Source: Candidatus Brocadiaceae bacterium S225 (lineage in GTDB: Bacteria; Planctomycetota; Brocadiia; Brocadiales; Scalinduaceae). Taken from it: 64,000 bases of DNA. The stretch spans positions 186,001-250,000 of the forward strand of contig SMSL01000002.1 in assembly GCA_007859995.1 (NCBI GenBank). Reading direction: 5' to 3'. Below, piece after piece: positions 36,466 to 44,890 of the stretch. The notes under the pieces are model-generated. The model was not told the origin of the DNA. It did not search any database and was given only the letters and a program-made list of their open reading frames with translations. How positions within the stretch are numbered: position 1 is the stretch's first letter; each line of letters opens with the position of its first letter. The position numbers and the translations under genes are program-made.

Positions 36466-37329
36466 TTAATCGTAGGTCATTGATATGTACGGTTTGGTTA
36501 GACGTTTCAACACATAGTAGACTCGTCGAGTGTTACCTTCTCGTTCAACTTGCAAAGAATTAACGTAATACCCGGTATTAAAATAGTGAAGAAATGCTTT
36601 CTGGATAAGTTCTCGCCACTTGTGTGCGGCTTCAATGTTGGAGACTTTCATTTCGTCAATATCAGCCGGTATCTCCAGTAACAACACTTCATCTGTCAGT
36701 GATAAATCCGGTTCTTCAGGAACAAGAAATCCCTGTTTATCGTGTTCCGTTCTATTTATGTTCAATCCTTTTGCAGGTGGTTTTCCTACCGTATCATGAG
36801 CATATCCGTCAATAATAGTTTTGACTTTATCGCTGGTAAGCCACCATTCAGCAAGAAGGCGGTCCGTGCCCAGACCGCTGTGCAGTTTACTGGAAGTTTC
36901 TTCTCCGTACAGGTTTATATCATAACTACAGGCAATGACTCCCAGCTTGTTTATATTCAGGTGGGCATTCTTGGATTGCAGCGGGTCGAATGCCCATGTT
37001 ATGAGATCTATGTTACGGTTCAGGGCCTCTTCCCGCTGGGCTGTTTTTAATTTATATCCGACGTTGTGATTACGATATTCAGGTAACACTGCCAGCATAT
37101 GTGAATGTTGAGAAGGCCGTCCGTAATGAATCGCGGGAACGCCAAAGACAAAGCCTATCATTGTCTTGTCATCAAAGGCTCCCATTGCAACTCCGCCATG
37201 TTTGCATAATACCCGCATAAATCTTGGAGGTATTATATCGTTCTTGTTAAATTCCCATACGGCTTCCTGCAGACCTTCGCAAGGGTTTAAATCCTCAAGT
37301 GTTTTTAATTGTTTAAACGTAATAGGCAT
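36466..37329 (-). CDS. COG3375-type GNAT acyltransferase
   Basis: Predicted GNAT-fold acyltransferase, 287 residues, of the COG3375 type. Acyl-CoA-binding region: HSHMLAVLPEYRNHNVGYKLKTAQREEAL near 96-124, then ITWAFDPLQSKNAHLNINKLG. In Geobacillus a member succinylates D-amino acids and works with N-succinylamino acid racemase; a racemase-type gene is encoded 2.9 kb away on the same strand. Divergent from the dehydrogenase-racemase fusion gene at 37486. Confidence 0.85.
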   Translation of the reverse strand: MPITFKQLKTLEDLNPCEGLQEAVWEFNKNDIIPPRFMRVLCKHGGVAMGAFDDKTMIGFVFGVPAIHYGRPSQHSHMLAVLPEYRNHNVGYKLKTAQREEALNRNIDLITWAFDPLQSKNAHLNINKLGVIACSYDINLYGEETSSKLHSGLGTDRLLAEWWLTSDKVKTIIDGYAHDTVGKPPAKGLNINRTEHDKQGFLVPEEPDLSLTDEVLLLEIPADIDEMKVSNIEAAHKWRELIQKAFLHYFNTGYYVNSLQVEREGNTRRVYYVLKRLTKPYISMTYD

Positions 37330-37485
37330 TTGTCACTTTGTGATAACATTTCCTCAACAATATGTTATAGAAATTTTGATCTATTTTTATTACATTAATA
37401 AACTTATAATTGATTCTAGAAAAGTACGAAATAAAAATAAAACTTACAGAATTCCAGGTTATCATTTGTCTGGACAGGAGGTTGA

Positions 37486-39651
37486 ATGTCTATAGATTAT
37501 ACAAAGCAGCGAATTAGCGAAAATTTTCCTGAACTAACCACTTTAGGGAAAATACATAGCCGGATAGATAAAGTCAAGCTCATTATTCAGGATAAAGACG
37601 TGGATTTTTTCAATAAGCATTGCCATTTATTTGAACGGTTGGAAGGGCTCAGGCAGAAGTTTATTGATACGATTAATCTGAAGATGGACAATGATTCCAC
37701 AAAAACAGTTAAGTTGTTCCTGGTTCAACATAATCTGGCATTTGGTCCCGGGCAGGGCGAGTTTAAGTTTATAAAGCATGTCGCTCTCCCTGAAGGAATC
37801 GAGAAGTATACATTGGTAGAAATAAAAGATATCGTAGAGAATATTGTGCTTGAAGAAGTTGAATCATCTGCCGTGGAGAAAAGTTTGTTCCATGCCCTTC
37901 ATAATATAAAACTGGGTGGTGCAAGCAGCGCTATAATGCTTATGGAGATTGAAGATATAGGGGGCGAAATAAAGGCAGTACCCATTAACTTGACAAGGAG
38001 TGAGACAATACGGCTCGCAAGAGAGGTAGGAAACCGGCTTGTTACATACCGCATTATGGGGCCGAATGGCTTCTGGCCGGAACCGGATGGCGAGACGACC
38101 AATGAGCAAATACTTAACTGGGTAGAGGATGAGGCGCTGAAAACACTGTATGTACAACAACTGCTGGCACCTAAGGAAAAAGATTTAATCGAAACGTTGG
38201 GCAACGTTCATAGTTGGATGACTGGAAGAAGCAAGGTTGCTGCAGGTATTAATAACGCAACTGGGATACAGGAAATACCTTATCACAATTCCGCAATTAT
38301 GTGGCTGAAGGAATGGAGGGCAACAAGGCGAGGCGAGATGGTGTTGGAAGGGCTAAACTCTGAGAATCCTAATGTCAGTAAACATTACAGACAATCGGTA
38401 TCAAAAACGGAACGGAAATATGATGTAATGCCATCCATTGCGAAAGATATTATAGCCGTTAAACGGCTTCTGGCCGTAATGCTACATCCGTTCAGGGACT
38501 ATAGGCCCAATGGACAGATTGTAGTTATGGATACAGGAATTGCACCGGTAATTTTACAGGAGCACTTGTTAAAGCTGGAAGAGCTGGCCGGTGAAGATGT
38601 TGTTATTATCAGTGTTTTGTCAAGACGCCTTGGAGGAAGTTCTCCCAGGAGAATTGAGCAGCTGTGCCGAATATATGTGGAAGCGGCTTACAACTTGGGT
38701 GCTAAGATCGTACTCTTATGCAATACCATGGATGCCAATGCCAGGGTCACAATGGAAAAAGAATTTTCCATACCTGTCCTTGGCCCAATTGTACCTGCTG
38801 TTGAAGCCGTGCTTAGGCTTGAGAATGTTAACGGGGTGGAGGTGAAGAGCATAGGGATAGTTGCGACAAAAGCAACGATAGAGAGCGGTGCTTATATAAA
38901 TGAAATAAGGAAGCACCGTCAAAATGTCAAGATATTCAGCGTAGTAGCGCCTCTGTTTGCAACTATGGTTGACATGAGTGAGTTTGACAAAATGAGGTCT
39001 CAGGTTATTAGTCAAAGAAACAGGTCTATTATTGAAGCGAACCTGCAACCTCTTATAAAGAAGAATATTGATATCCTTATTCTGGGGTGTACCCATTATA
39101 GTGTATTTGAGCAGGCGATACATGAGATTTGGGAAAGACATACAGGCAGAAAGATTCATATTGTGGACACGGCTAAAGAGCTGTCCTGTTATACCCGGAC
39201 TTTTCTCAAGCAGAATAAGATATTGTCTCTAAGAAAGGAACAGAAAGGAAAAGTCTCTTACATCGCCAGTGAAGAAGACACCCCCGAATTTGAACGAAAT
39301 GTTTCAGAGATGACAGGTTGTATCGCTAACGTAGTACCGATAGATATAGGTAAGGTGGTCGGGAGATTGAGCGAAGAAGACAGGTCATTCCAGAAGGCAG
39401 TCGCCAGAGAAAGTAAGGAAGATATCAATTTGAGGGCAGGCATTATCAATTCTAACATGTCTGCGGAGGCAAAAGTTGCTGTTGCGGAAACATTATATGG
39501 TGTGAGGGATAAAAGTGTCAAACAGCTTAACTGTGAGATATTATCACTGGAATTGAAAGATGAGCATATAAAGGAGATAGCCGACTTGACCACGCAAAAT
39601 GAAGAATTGTCGACAATTCTCTCTCATATCAAAAATGCCACGTCTCAATAA
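37486..39651 (+). CDS. Glutamate-dehydrogenase-like domain fused to glutamate/aspartate racemase
   Basis: 721 residues, two parts. Residues about 75-330 resemble the ELFV (Glu/Leu/Phe/Val) dehydrogenase dimerisation domain: VQHNLAFGPGQGEFKF, LGGASSAIMLMEI and YRIMGPNGFWPEPD...NEQILNWVEDE. The catalytic lysine motif GGAKGG is replaced by GGASSA, so this half is probably catalytically dead. Residues about 340-640 look like MurI: D near 349 (VVMDTGIAPV), C411 (LLCNTMDAN) and C535 (LGCTHYS), giving the usual two-cysteine spacing. The last 80 residues are helical. Function may be amino-acid racemisation with a sensing domain. RBS AGGAGG precedes ATG. No matching fusion known to me. Confidence 0.78.
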   Translation: MSIDYTKQRISENFPELTTLGKIHSRIDKVKLIIQDKDVDFFNKHCHLFERLEGLRQKFIDTINLKMDNDSTKTVKLFLVQHNLAFGPGQGEFKFIKHVALPEGIEKYTLVEIKDIVENIVLEEVESSAVEKSLFHALHNIKLGGASSAIMLMEIEDIGGEIKAVPINLTRSETIRLAREVGNRLVTYRIMGPNGFWPEPDGETTNEQILNWVEDEALKTLYVQQLLAPKEKDLIETLGNVHSWMTGRSKVAAGINNATGIQEIPYHNSAIMWLKEWRATRRGEMVLEGLNSENPNVSKHYRQSVSKTERKYDVMPSIAKDIIAVKRLLAVMLHPFRDYRPNGQIVVMDTGIAPVILQEHLLKLEELAGEDVVIISVLSRRLGGSSPRRIEQLCRIYVEAAYNLGAKIVLLCNTMDANARVTMEKEFSIPVLGPIVPAVEAVLRLENVNGVEVKSIGIVATKATIESGAYINEIRKHRQNVKIFSVVAPLFATMVDMSEFDKMRSQVISQRNRSIIEANLQPLIKKNIDILILGCTHYSVFEQAIHEIWERHTGRKIHIVDTAKELSCYTRTFLKQNKILSLRKEQKGKVSYIASEEDTPEFERNVSEMTGCIANVVPIDIGKVVGRLSEEDRSFQKAVARESKEDINLRAGIINSNMSAEAKVAVAETLYGVRDKSVKQLNCEILSLELKDEHIKEIADLTTQNEELSTILSHIKNATSQ

Positions 39652-39740
39652 ACAAGAAAATTTTCCTGCCATTTTGTAGAACCCTTCGAGGATGTCAGAA
39701 ACTTAACCCTTGACAGATATATAGCCGGATAATATATTAG

Positions 39741-39756
39741 GTGAACATGTGTTTAC
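39741..39756. promoter_or_regulatory. Candidate LexA box
   Basis: GTGAACATGTGTTTAC is an imperfect palindrome with the GAAC-N4-GTTC spacing of Gram-positive-type LexA operators (GAAC ATGT GTTT). It lies immediately upstream of the lexA start codon, fitting autoregulation. Confidence 0.72.
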
Positions 39757-39762
39757 CTTATT

Positions 39763-40383
39763 ATGAAAGCTAAACTTACAAAAAAACAACATAATTTTCT
39801 GTCATTCTTGACGAAACATATCCGGGAAAACGGGTATCCGCCTACTATTCGGGAGATGGTATATCACCTTAAACTGGCGAGTACCAACAGCGTAAAGAAG
39901 TATCTGGATATACTTGAACGTAAGGGCTACATAAAGAGAATACCAAATAGCCCAAGGGCAATAGAAGTGTGTGCGGAAATACCAGAGAGCCAGGCAAAGT
40001 TGATACCCGTAGTCGGAAGGGTCAGGGCAGGGTCACCTTGCCTTGCGGTTGAAGATATTACGGGGCATCTGGCCATAGATGCATCGGTGGCTCGTTGGGA
40101 TAATACTTTTTTCCTCAGGGTAGAAGGGGAGAGTATGATAGATGCTCACATCCAGGACGGTGATTTCGTATTGGTTAAATCCCAGCAAACTGCGGAGAAT
40201 GGTGATATCGTAGTTGCTGTTATTAATGACGAAGCGACGGTTAAGAGATTTTTCAGGAGAGGCAATAGCATTTATCTGGAACCGGCTAATTCAACTATGA
40301 AGCCTATAATTATCAGAGAAAACCAGGTCAATGAGATGATGATAGCCGGAAAGGTTGTGACCGTATTAAGGCAGATTGAATAA
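39763..40383 (+). CDS. lexA: SOS repressor LexA
   Basis: 206-residue repressor-protease. N-terminal winged helix (about 1-65), cleavage site A89-G90 (VRAGSP), catalytic serine S124 (GESM) and lysine K161 (ATVKRF). Autoregulated by the box just upstream. Followed after 2 bp by a small gene and, downstream, by dinB, so the cassette should be induced together by DNA damage. Confidence 0.97.
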   Translation: MKAKLTKKQHNFLSFLTKHIRENGYPPTIREMVYHLKLASTNSVKKYLDILERKGYIKRIPNSPRAIEVCAEIPESQAKLIPVVGRVRAGSPCLAVEDITGHLAIDASVARWDNTFFLRVEGESMIDAHIQDGDFVLVKSQQTAENGDIVVAVINDEATVKRFFRRGNSIYLEPANSTMKPIIIRENQVNEMMIAGKVVTVLRQIE

Positions 40384-40385
40384 AT

Positions 40386-40649
40386 ATGATTACAGAGATA
40401 GGAGAACCCATAAAGGCCGGAGTGGTCTTTGGCGCCGATTGTATCGGCGGGAAGAAGATAAAACCGGTATGGTTTATATGGAAAGAGAGGCAGTACCGCA
40501 TCAAGGAAGTAACGTATACGTGGACGAATAAAGAAGGAAGTGCGTCCGTTCACTATTTTTCCGTTACAGACGGTCAGGACCTGTACGAAATTGCCTACAA
40601 TACCGAGACTATGGTGTGGAAACTTATGGCAGTGGAGGTAGAAGGATGA
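40386..40649 (+). CDS. Small DUF6504-like protein in SOS cassette
   Basis: 87 residues. The pattern PVWFIWKERQYRIKEVTYTWTNKEG, then HYFSVTDGQDLYEIAYNTETMVWKL resembles the small DUF6504 proteins that sit beside imuA-imuB-dnaE2 mutasomes in other bacteria. Starts 2 bp after lexA stops, so translation is coupled. No catalytic motif; it may be a polymerase accessory. Family call is by eye. Confidence 0.6.
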   Translation: MITEIGEPIKAGVVFGADCIGGKKIKPVWFIWKERQYRIKEVTYTWTNKEGSASVHYFSVTDGQDLYEIAYNTETMVWKLMAVEVEG

Positions 40650-40712
40650 TAAAAAATTACGATTTGTAGATTTGAGATTTACAATTTATAAAGCTTTTAA
40701 GGAAATATGCTA

Positions 40713-41618
40713 ATGGACATAAAGAGGTGCTTTGTCAAATTTGTTCAGTTCAATGACAGAACCATTCAAATGATCATTAATCAAACTGTTAAATTTTCAA
40801 CAGTCTATGAATTTAATGATCTAAATGAACAAAATGTAATAGTAGGTTTTCCCAGTAAGTCTCATACCTTTATTGATAAGTTAAAAAATTATTTCTCTGA
40901 TGCCAATAAAAGAGAGAACGTTATTAGTAAAATCAAAGAAAGTGTTTTATGCAATGATGAAAATATTCCTAAATGCGGCGAAGTAAGACAATATTGCCAA
41001 ACCATTGCTTCTTTATTAAGAAATCCAACTTGGGATGGCTTTGAAAAAATTTACTGGTCAACAATTGTTGAGCATATTTCATATATAGAAACAGGGATTT
41101 TCTGTTTATCCGGGGCAGATGTATTTAAGGATGATGCGGCACAACTCATGTTTGCACACTATGCTAACAATCTGCGAGGGTTAGCGTTGGTATATACCCG
41201 TGATGTTAATACGAAACTACCAACAACAATAGAATATAAGGGAAGGCAGGTAGTGTGTATGGAAGAAAATGATTATGTTGAATTAATCAAAGGCAAGTGT
41301 TTTGATTTTTTTTGCTGCAAATCTAAAAATTGGAAATACGAAAATGAATACAGGTTTTTCTCAACTCCTGGATTGCAAACCGCAAGCAGCATAGGATTAA
41401 CCTTAAAAGGCCTCTTTTATACTGACAGATTTGATAGTGAAGCAGAAGCTCCCAAACTCAAATTGCTCAGAAGTATTAATGAAAAATATTATGAAAATCC
41501 GCTGTTTATTGAACGACTTATAAGAAGCTATCAAGAAGAGAAGTTTCTTGTCTACAAGCAAGAAAATAGTAAGCCTAAAAAATATGATGTATTAGAGTAT
41601 CTGGAGCAGTTGAGTTAA
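40713..41618 (+). CDS. DUF2971 domain protein
   Basis: About 301 residues of the DUF2971 type: FCLSGADVFKDDAAQLMFAHYANNLRGLALVY in the middle and SKNWKYENEYRFFSTPG near 210. This family has no known function. The start is taken as ATG 40713, because AAGGAA lies 8 nt upstream; ATG at 40707 is too close. It sits between the lexA small gene and dinB, but a repeat (41641-41678) separates it from dinB, so cotranscription is not certain. Confidence 0.75.
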   Translation: MDIKRCFVKFVQFNDRTIQMIINQTVKFSTVYEFNDLNEQNVIVGFPSKSHTFIDKLKNYFSDANKRENVISKIKESVLCNDENIPKCGEVRQYCQTIASLLRNPTWDGFEKIYWSTIVEHISYIETGIFCLSGADVFKDDAAQLMFAHYANNLRGLALVYTRDVNTKLPTTIEYKGRQVVCMEENDYVELIKGKCFDFFCCKSKNWKYENEYRFFSTPGLQTASSIGLTLKGLFYTDRFDSEAEAPKLKLLRSINEKYYENPLFIERLIRSYQEEKFLVYKQENSKPKKYDVLEYLEQLS

Positions 41619-41640
41619 GAAGGAAATCATATTACATTAA

Positions 41641-41678
41641 CTTTAGGCACTTTAGTTCACTTTAGTCACTTCACACTT
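41641..41678. repeat. CTTTAGGCACTTTAG-type dispersed repeat, copy 1
   Basis: A 38-nt AT-rich unit beginning CTTTAGGCACTTTAGTTCAC. The inverse complement of 54963-55000 matches it at 34 of 38 positions. It lies immediately upstream of dinB, overlapping where its promoter or RBS would be. Confidence 0.75.
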
Positions 41679-41695
41679 TTCACGGTATCAAAATT

Positions 41696-42919
41696 ATGAA
41701 TAACAGAACAATAATGCACGTAGATATGAATGCTTTTTTTGCTTCTGTGGAGCAGCAGTCTAAGCCTTCACTCCGGGATAAACCTGTAGCTGTTATTGGC
41801 GCGCAGCAAAGGACGGTTATTACCACCTCTTCATATGAGGCCAGGGCTTATGGTGTTAAGGTTGGTATGACAGTGCCGGAGGCAAAGAAGCTCTGTCCTG
41901 ATATAATATTTGTTGCAGGTAATAATAAAAAGTATACAGACACCTGCACGCGTCTTGTCAGGCTTTACGGGGACTATACACCGTTGGTGGAGGTATATTC
42001 AGTTGACGAGGCATTTCTCGATATAACGGGATCCCTCTGCCTTTTTGGTAAACCGGAAGATATTGCCATGCGGATTAAGAGGAAGATACTGAGGGGTTTC
42101 GGGCTTACCTGCTCCATCGGTGTCGGCCCTAACAAGCTGCTGGCAAAATTGGCCGGCAATATGCAGAAACCGGATGGATTTACGACAATACATCCGGGGG
42201 CCGTTTCTGAGATTCTTGAAAAAATGCCGGTGGGAGAGCTCTGTGGAATTGGGTCACGGCTGGAGATACGCCTTGAAGCGATGGGTATCAAGACGTGTGG
42301 GGAGTTGGGGAGATTTCCGGTAAAAGAGTTGGTAAATAAATTTGGAGTTATTGGCAACAAACTTCATCAAATGGGCCTGGGAATAGACGAAAGTCCTGTT
42401 GTCCCGATTGAGGATACGCCGGATGCAAAATCTGTCGGCCATAGTATGACCCTTGAGAGGAATGTAAGTGGCGGTGAAGAGATGGAGAGATATCTGTTGC
42501 AGCTTTCGGAAATGGTGGGGAGGCGATTGCGCCGCGGACACTATTTTGGCAGGACTGTGGCCCTGACATTGAGGTATTCGAATTTCCAAACCTTTACAAA
42601 AAGATGCACCGTCAAAGAATATATAAATGACGGATTTGACATATACCTTGTCGCACTCGATATAGTAAAAATGATAAGGCTTAAGTATACGGTACGATTG
42701 TTGGGTGTAAGTGTCTCAAACCTGGTAACAAATTACCGTCAAATACCCCTTTTCAAGAAGGACAGGGACAGAATATCTGTCTTGCAGGCTATGGATAAGA
42801 TAAATGACAGATACGGCGAATTCAGTATAACGCAGGCAAGACTTCTTGACAGGTATTCGCATAAGGGGGTTATTGCCCCTGCATGGAGACCCACAGGTAT
42901 CAGGAATGTAAATTATTAA
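41696..42919 (+). CDS. dinB: DNA polymerase IV
   Basis: Y-family translesion polymerase. Metal ligands D10 (MHVDMNAFFASVEQ) and D104-E105 (YSVDEAFLD). The thumb HhH motif (about 183-210) and little-finger domain (about 240-350) follow. 407 residues; the last 60 include a region typical of longer Pol IV forms, ending without an obvious clamp-binding QLxLF motif. Part of the lexA-dinB cassette; RBS is weak. Confidence 0.96.
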   Translation: MNNRTIMHVDMNAFFASVEQQSKPSLRDKPVAVIGAQQRTVITTSSYEARAYGVKVGMTVPEAKKLCPDIIFVAGNNKKYTDTCTRLVRLYGDYTPLVEVYSVDEAFLDITGSLCLFGKPEDIAMRIKRKILRGFGLTCSIGVGPNKLLAKLAGNMQKPDGFTTIHPGAVSEILEKMPVGELCGIGSRLEIRLEAMGIKTCGELGRFPVKELVNKFGVIGNKLHQMGLGIDESPVVPIEDTPDAKSVGHSMTLERNVSGGEEMERYLLQLSEMVGRRLRRGHYFGRTVALTLRYSNFQTFTKRCTVKEYINDGFDIYLVALDIVKMIRLKYTVRLLGVSVSNLVTNYRQIPLFKKDRDRISVLQAMDKINDRYGEFSITQARLLDRYSHKGVIAPAWRPTGIRNVNY

Positions 42920-42948
42920 TGATTGGCGAAAAGAGAGAGAGATTAGTT

Positions 42949-43080
42949 ATGAGAATTATTCAGGTTAAGGAAATTGAGTTTTATCAGGATGATCGCGGTT
43001 GGCGCATAAGACCGACTTCGGATGGTTATATAAAAAACGGTACAATAAGCGATATCCATAAGAACGGTTTGGAAGACTAG
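42949..43080 (+). CDS. Short ORF after dinB, doubtful
   Basis: 43 codons from ATG 42949 (MRIIQVKEIEFYQDDRGW...). The start MRIIQVKEIEFYQDDRG vaguely recalls cupin-type sugar isomerases, but only this stretch is present. AG-rich sequence precedes it. Beyond it, 43081-43193 has no gene I can support. May be a truncated gene or chance ORF. Confidence 0.3.
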   Translation: MRIIQVKEIEFYQDDRGWRIRPTSDGYIKNGTISDIHKNGLED

Positions 43081-43193
43081 GAGGTTATAAATAATAAGAT
43101 TATTTGATAAACGAAAAGATGGAAAACTCGATGATTTAGCTTTGTCTGTTTCGGTGGAGAACGTACAAAAAATCAAGTGTAGATAAGAAAAAA

Positions 43194-43298
43194 GCAGGTT
43201 GTCCGAGAACGTAGACTTCTAAACTAATCTATTAAGGAAGAAAGGGGATTAATAGATACAAACAGTTTTTAATACTTATCTCTCCTCGAACAACCTGC
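43194..43298. repeat. Long-range inverted repeat with GCAGGTTGT arms
   Basis: Arms GCAGGTTGTCCGAG (43194-43207) and CTCGAACAACCTGC (43285-43298) pair at 13 of 14 positions and enclose 77 nt. Such ends are compatible with a small defective mobile element or a structured RNA. It lies between dinB and the zinc-ribbon gene. Confidence 0.6.
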
Positions 43299-43336
43299 CG
43301 GGTTGATACTTTGTCAAACATTTGAGAAGTAAACGG

Positions 43337-43567
43337 TTAATTAAACCCATAAAATCCTTTTTCTACATTGCCAGACTCAGTAGGAGGATTTTCCCTTACG
43401 GCGTATGTGCTGTTTGCAACTCTTTCATTCATTGAACTACACTTATCGCATACGCGATTATAAGGGCCTTTGCTTGGAAACTTCTCTCCGCATTTTAAAC
43501 AACTTCTCTTTTGCTTTAAACCGATCCCTTTAGTATCGCTTCCCTTGTTTGTCTCTTTCAATTTCAT
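43337..43567 (-). CDS. Small zinc-ribbon protein
   Basis: 76 residues with two CxxC pairs: CLKCGEKF (about 23-26) and CDKCSS (about 40-43), a rubredoxin-like/zinc-ribbon layout. The N- and C-termini are low-complexity and charged. A good RBS (AAGGAG) precedes ATG. Function unknown; could bind nucleic acid or a protein. The 389 bp upstream, to the ABC gene, hold only promoter-like AT-rich sequence. Confidence 0.68.
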   Translation of the reverse strand: MKLKETNKGSDTKGIGLKQKRSCLKCGEKFPSKGPYNRVCDKCSSMNERVANSTYAVRENPPTESGNVEKGFYGFN

Positions 43568-43956
43568 GTTCTTGCTCCTTACTTTTGAGTAGTAGTAAAC
43601 ATTTTTTATTAATTTAGCACTTTCTTAATCATACATACAATAATTTGGCTAATACAGTTCCCGTCTTCAGGGTTTTAGCAATTGTGTATATTATATGTCT
43701 GTTATTTTTCAGTCACAAAGGTATCTATGTGAAAATTCTTGTTATTAATGTCTTAGTGTTTTATTGATAAGTGCTTATGATTGTTTTTTTGTTTTGCGTT
43801 AATACGTCTGATACCTTCAATTGTACCGTGATATTTCGCTTGACTTTTGTGCTAAATTGTGTATTTTTGCAGACTTAGCGAAAAATGAGTCTGCTCTCTG
43901 CATAAATAATGTTATTGCTGTGGACAATCGTTTTATTATCCGGAAGGGCCTGGAAA

Positions 43957-44832
43957 TTGAGTGACGATATTGCCATAAAAACGGAGGATTTGACAAAGGC
44001 GTATAGAAGCTTTTGGGGGCGCAAAAAAGTATTAGCTCTTAACAAATTAAATATTGCTATTCGAAAAGGTGAAATCTTTGGACTGCTCGGTCCTAACGGT
44101 TCTGGAAAAACAACTACATTAAAACTTCTCTTAGGATTAATTTTTCCAACTGAAGGAAGGGCATATGTTTTAGGAGAAGCAACAGATGATGTAGCCATAA
44201 AGAGCAGAATCGGTTTTATGCCGGAAGAGTCCTGCTTTTACCGGTTTCTCAACGCGGATGAAACCTTAGACTTTTATGGTCAGTTATTTAGGATACCTGG
44301 AAAAGAGAGGAAATTAAGAACAAACAGGCTCTTAACGCGAGTAGGGTTGGAATTTGCGAGAAAAAGACCTCTTAAACAATATTCTAAAGGAATGTTACGG
44401 AGAATTGGTATTGCACAGGCATTGATAAACGATCCTGACTTAATTATTCTTGACGAACCTACCAGCGGACTTGATCCTATTGGTACCAGAGAAACAAAGG
44501 ACTTGATCCTTGGGTTAAAAGCCCAGGGAAAAACTGTTCTTTTATGTTCACATCTTTTATCCGATGTACAGGATATTTGTGATAGAGTTGCAATAATCGA
44601 TAAAGGCGAGCTGCAGATATCGGGCACAATTGGCGAATTGCTTGCCAACAGAGATATTGTTGAACTACTGATCCGCAATCTCTCAAAAGAGACTCTAATG
44701 GAAGTCGAGAGGTTTATACAGGAAAAACAGGGTGAAGTTGTATCAATCAAAAATTCTTCCGGAACGCTTGAAGATCTGTTCTTGAAGATTGTTCAGGAAC
44801 GCAGAGAGACAAGCTGGGACCGCTCTGATTGA
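43957..44832 (+). CDS. ABC transporter ATP-binding protein
   Basis: ATPase of an ABC-2 type exporter. Walker A GPNGSGKTT, signature YSKGMLRRIGIAQAL and Walker B LIILDEPTSGLD are all present, with an H-loop (LCSHLLSD). The start is set at TTG 43957 (SDDIAIKTEDL) because homology begins there; the ATG at 43909 would prepend 16 hydrophobic residues (LLLWTIVLL) not typical of the family. 291 residues. First of a probable four-gene operon ending in the membrane pyrophosphatase. Confidence 0.92.
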   Translation: MSDDIAIKTEDLTKAYRSFWGRKKVLALNKLNIAIRKGEIFGLLGPNGSGKTTTLKLLLGLIFPTEGRAYVLGEATDDVAIKSRIGFMPEESCFYRFLNADETLDFYGQLFRIPGKERKLRTNRLLTRVGLEFARKRPLKQYSKGMLRRIGIAQALINDPDLIILDEPTSGLDPIGTRETKDLILGLKAQGKTVLLCSHLLSDVQDICDRVAIIDKGELQISGTIGELLANRDIVELLIRNLSKETLMEVERFIQEKQGEVVSIKNSSGTLEDLFLKIVQERRETSWDRSD

Positions 44833-44890
44833 ATTGTCCAACTAAACAGAAGGGCTTCATACCCCGCTTGATATTGAATAAAGGCTAATA

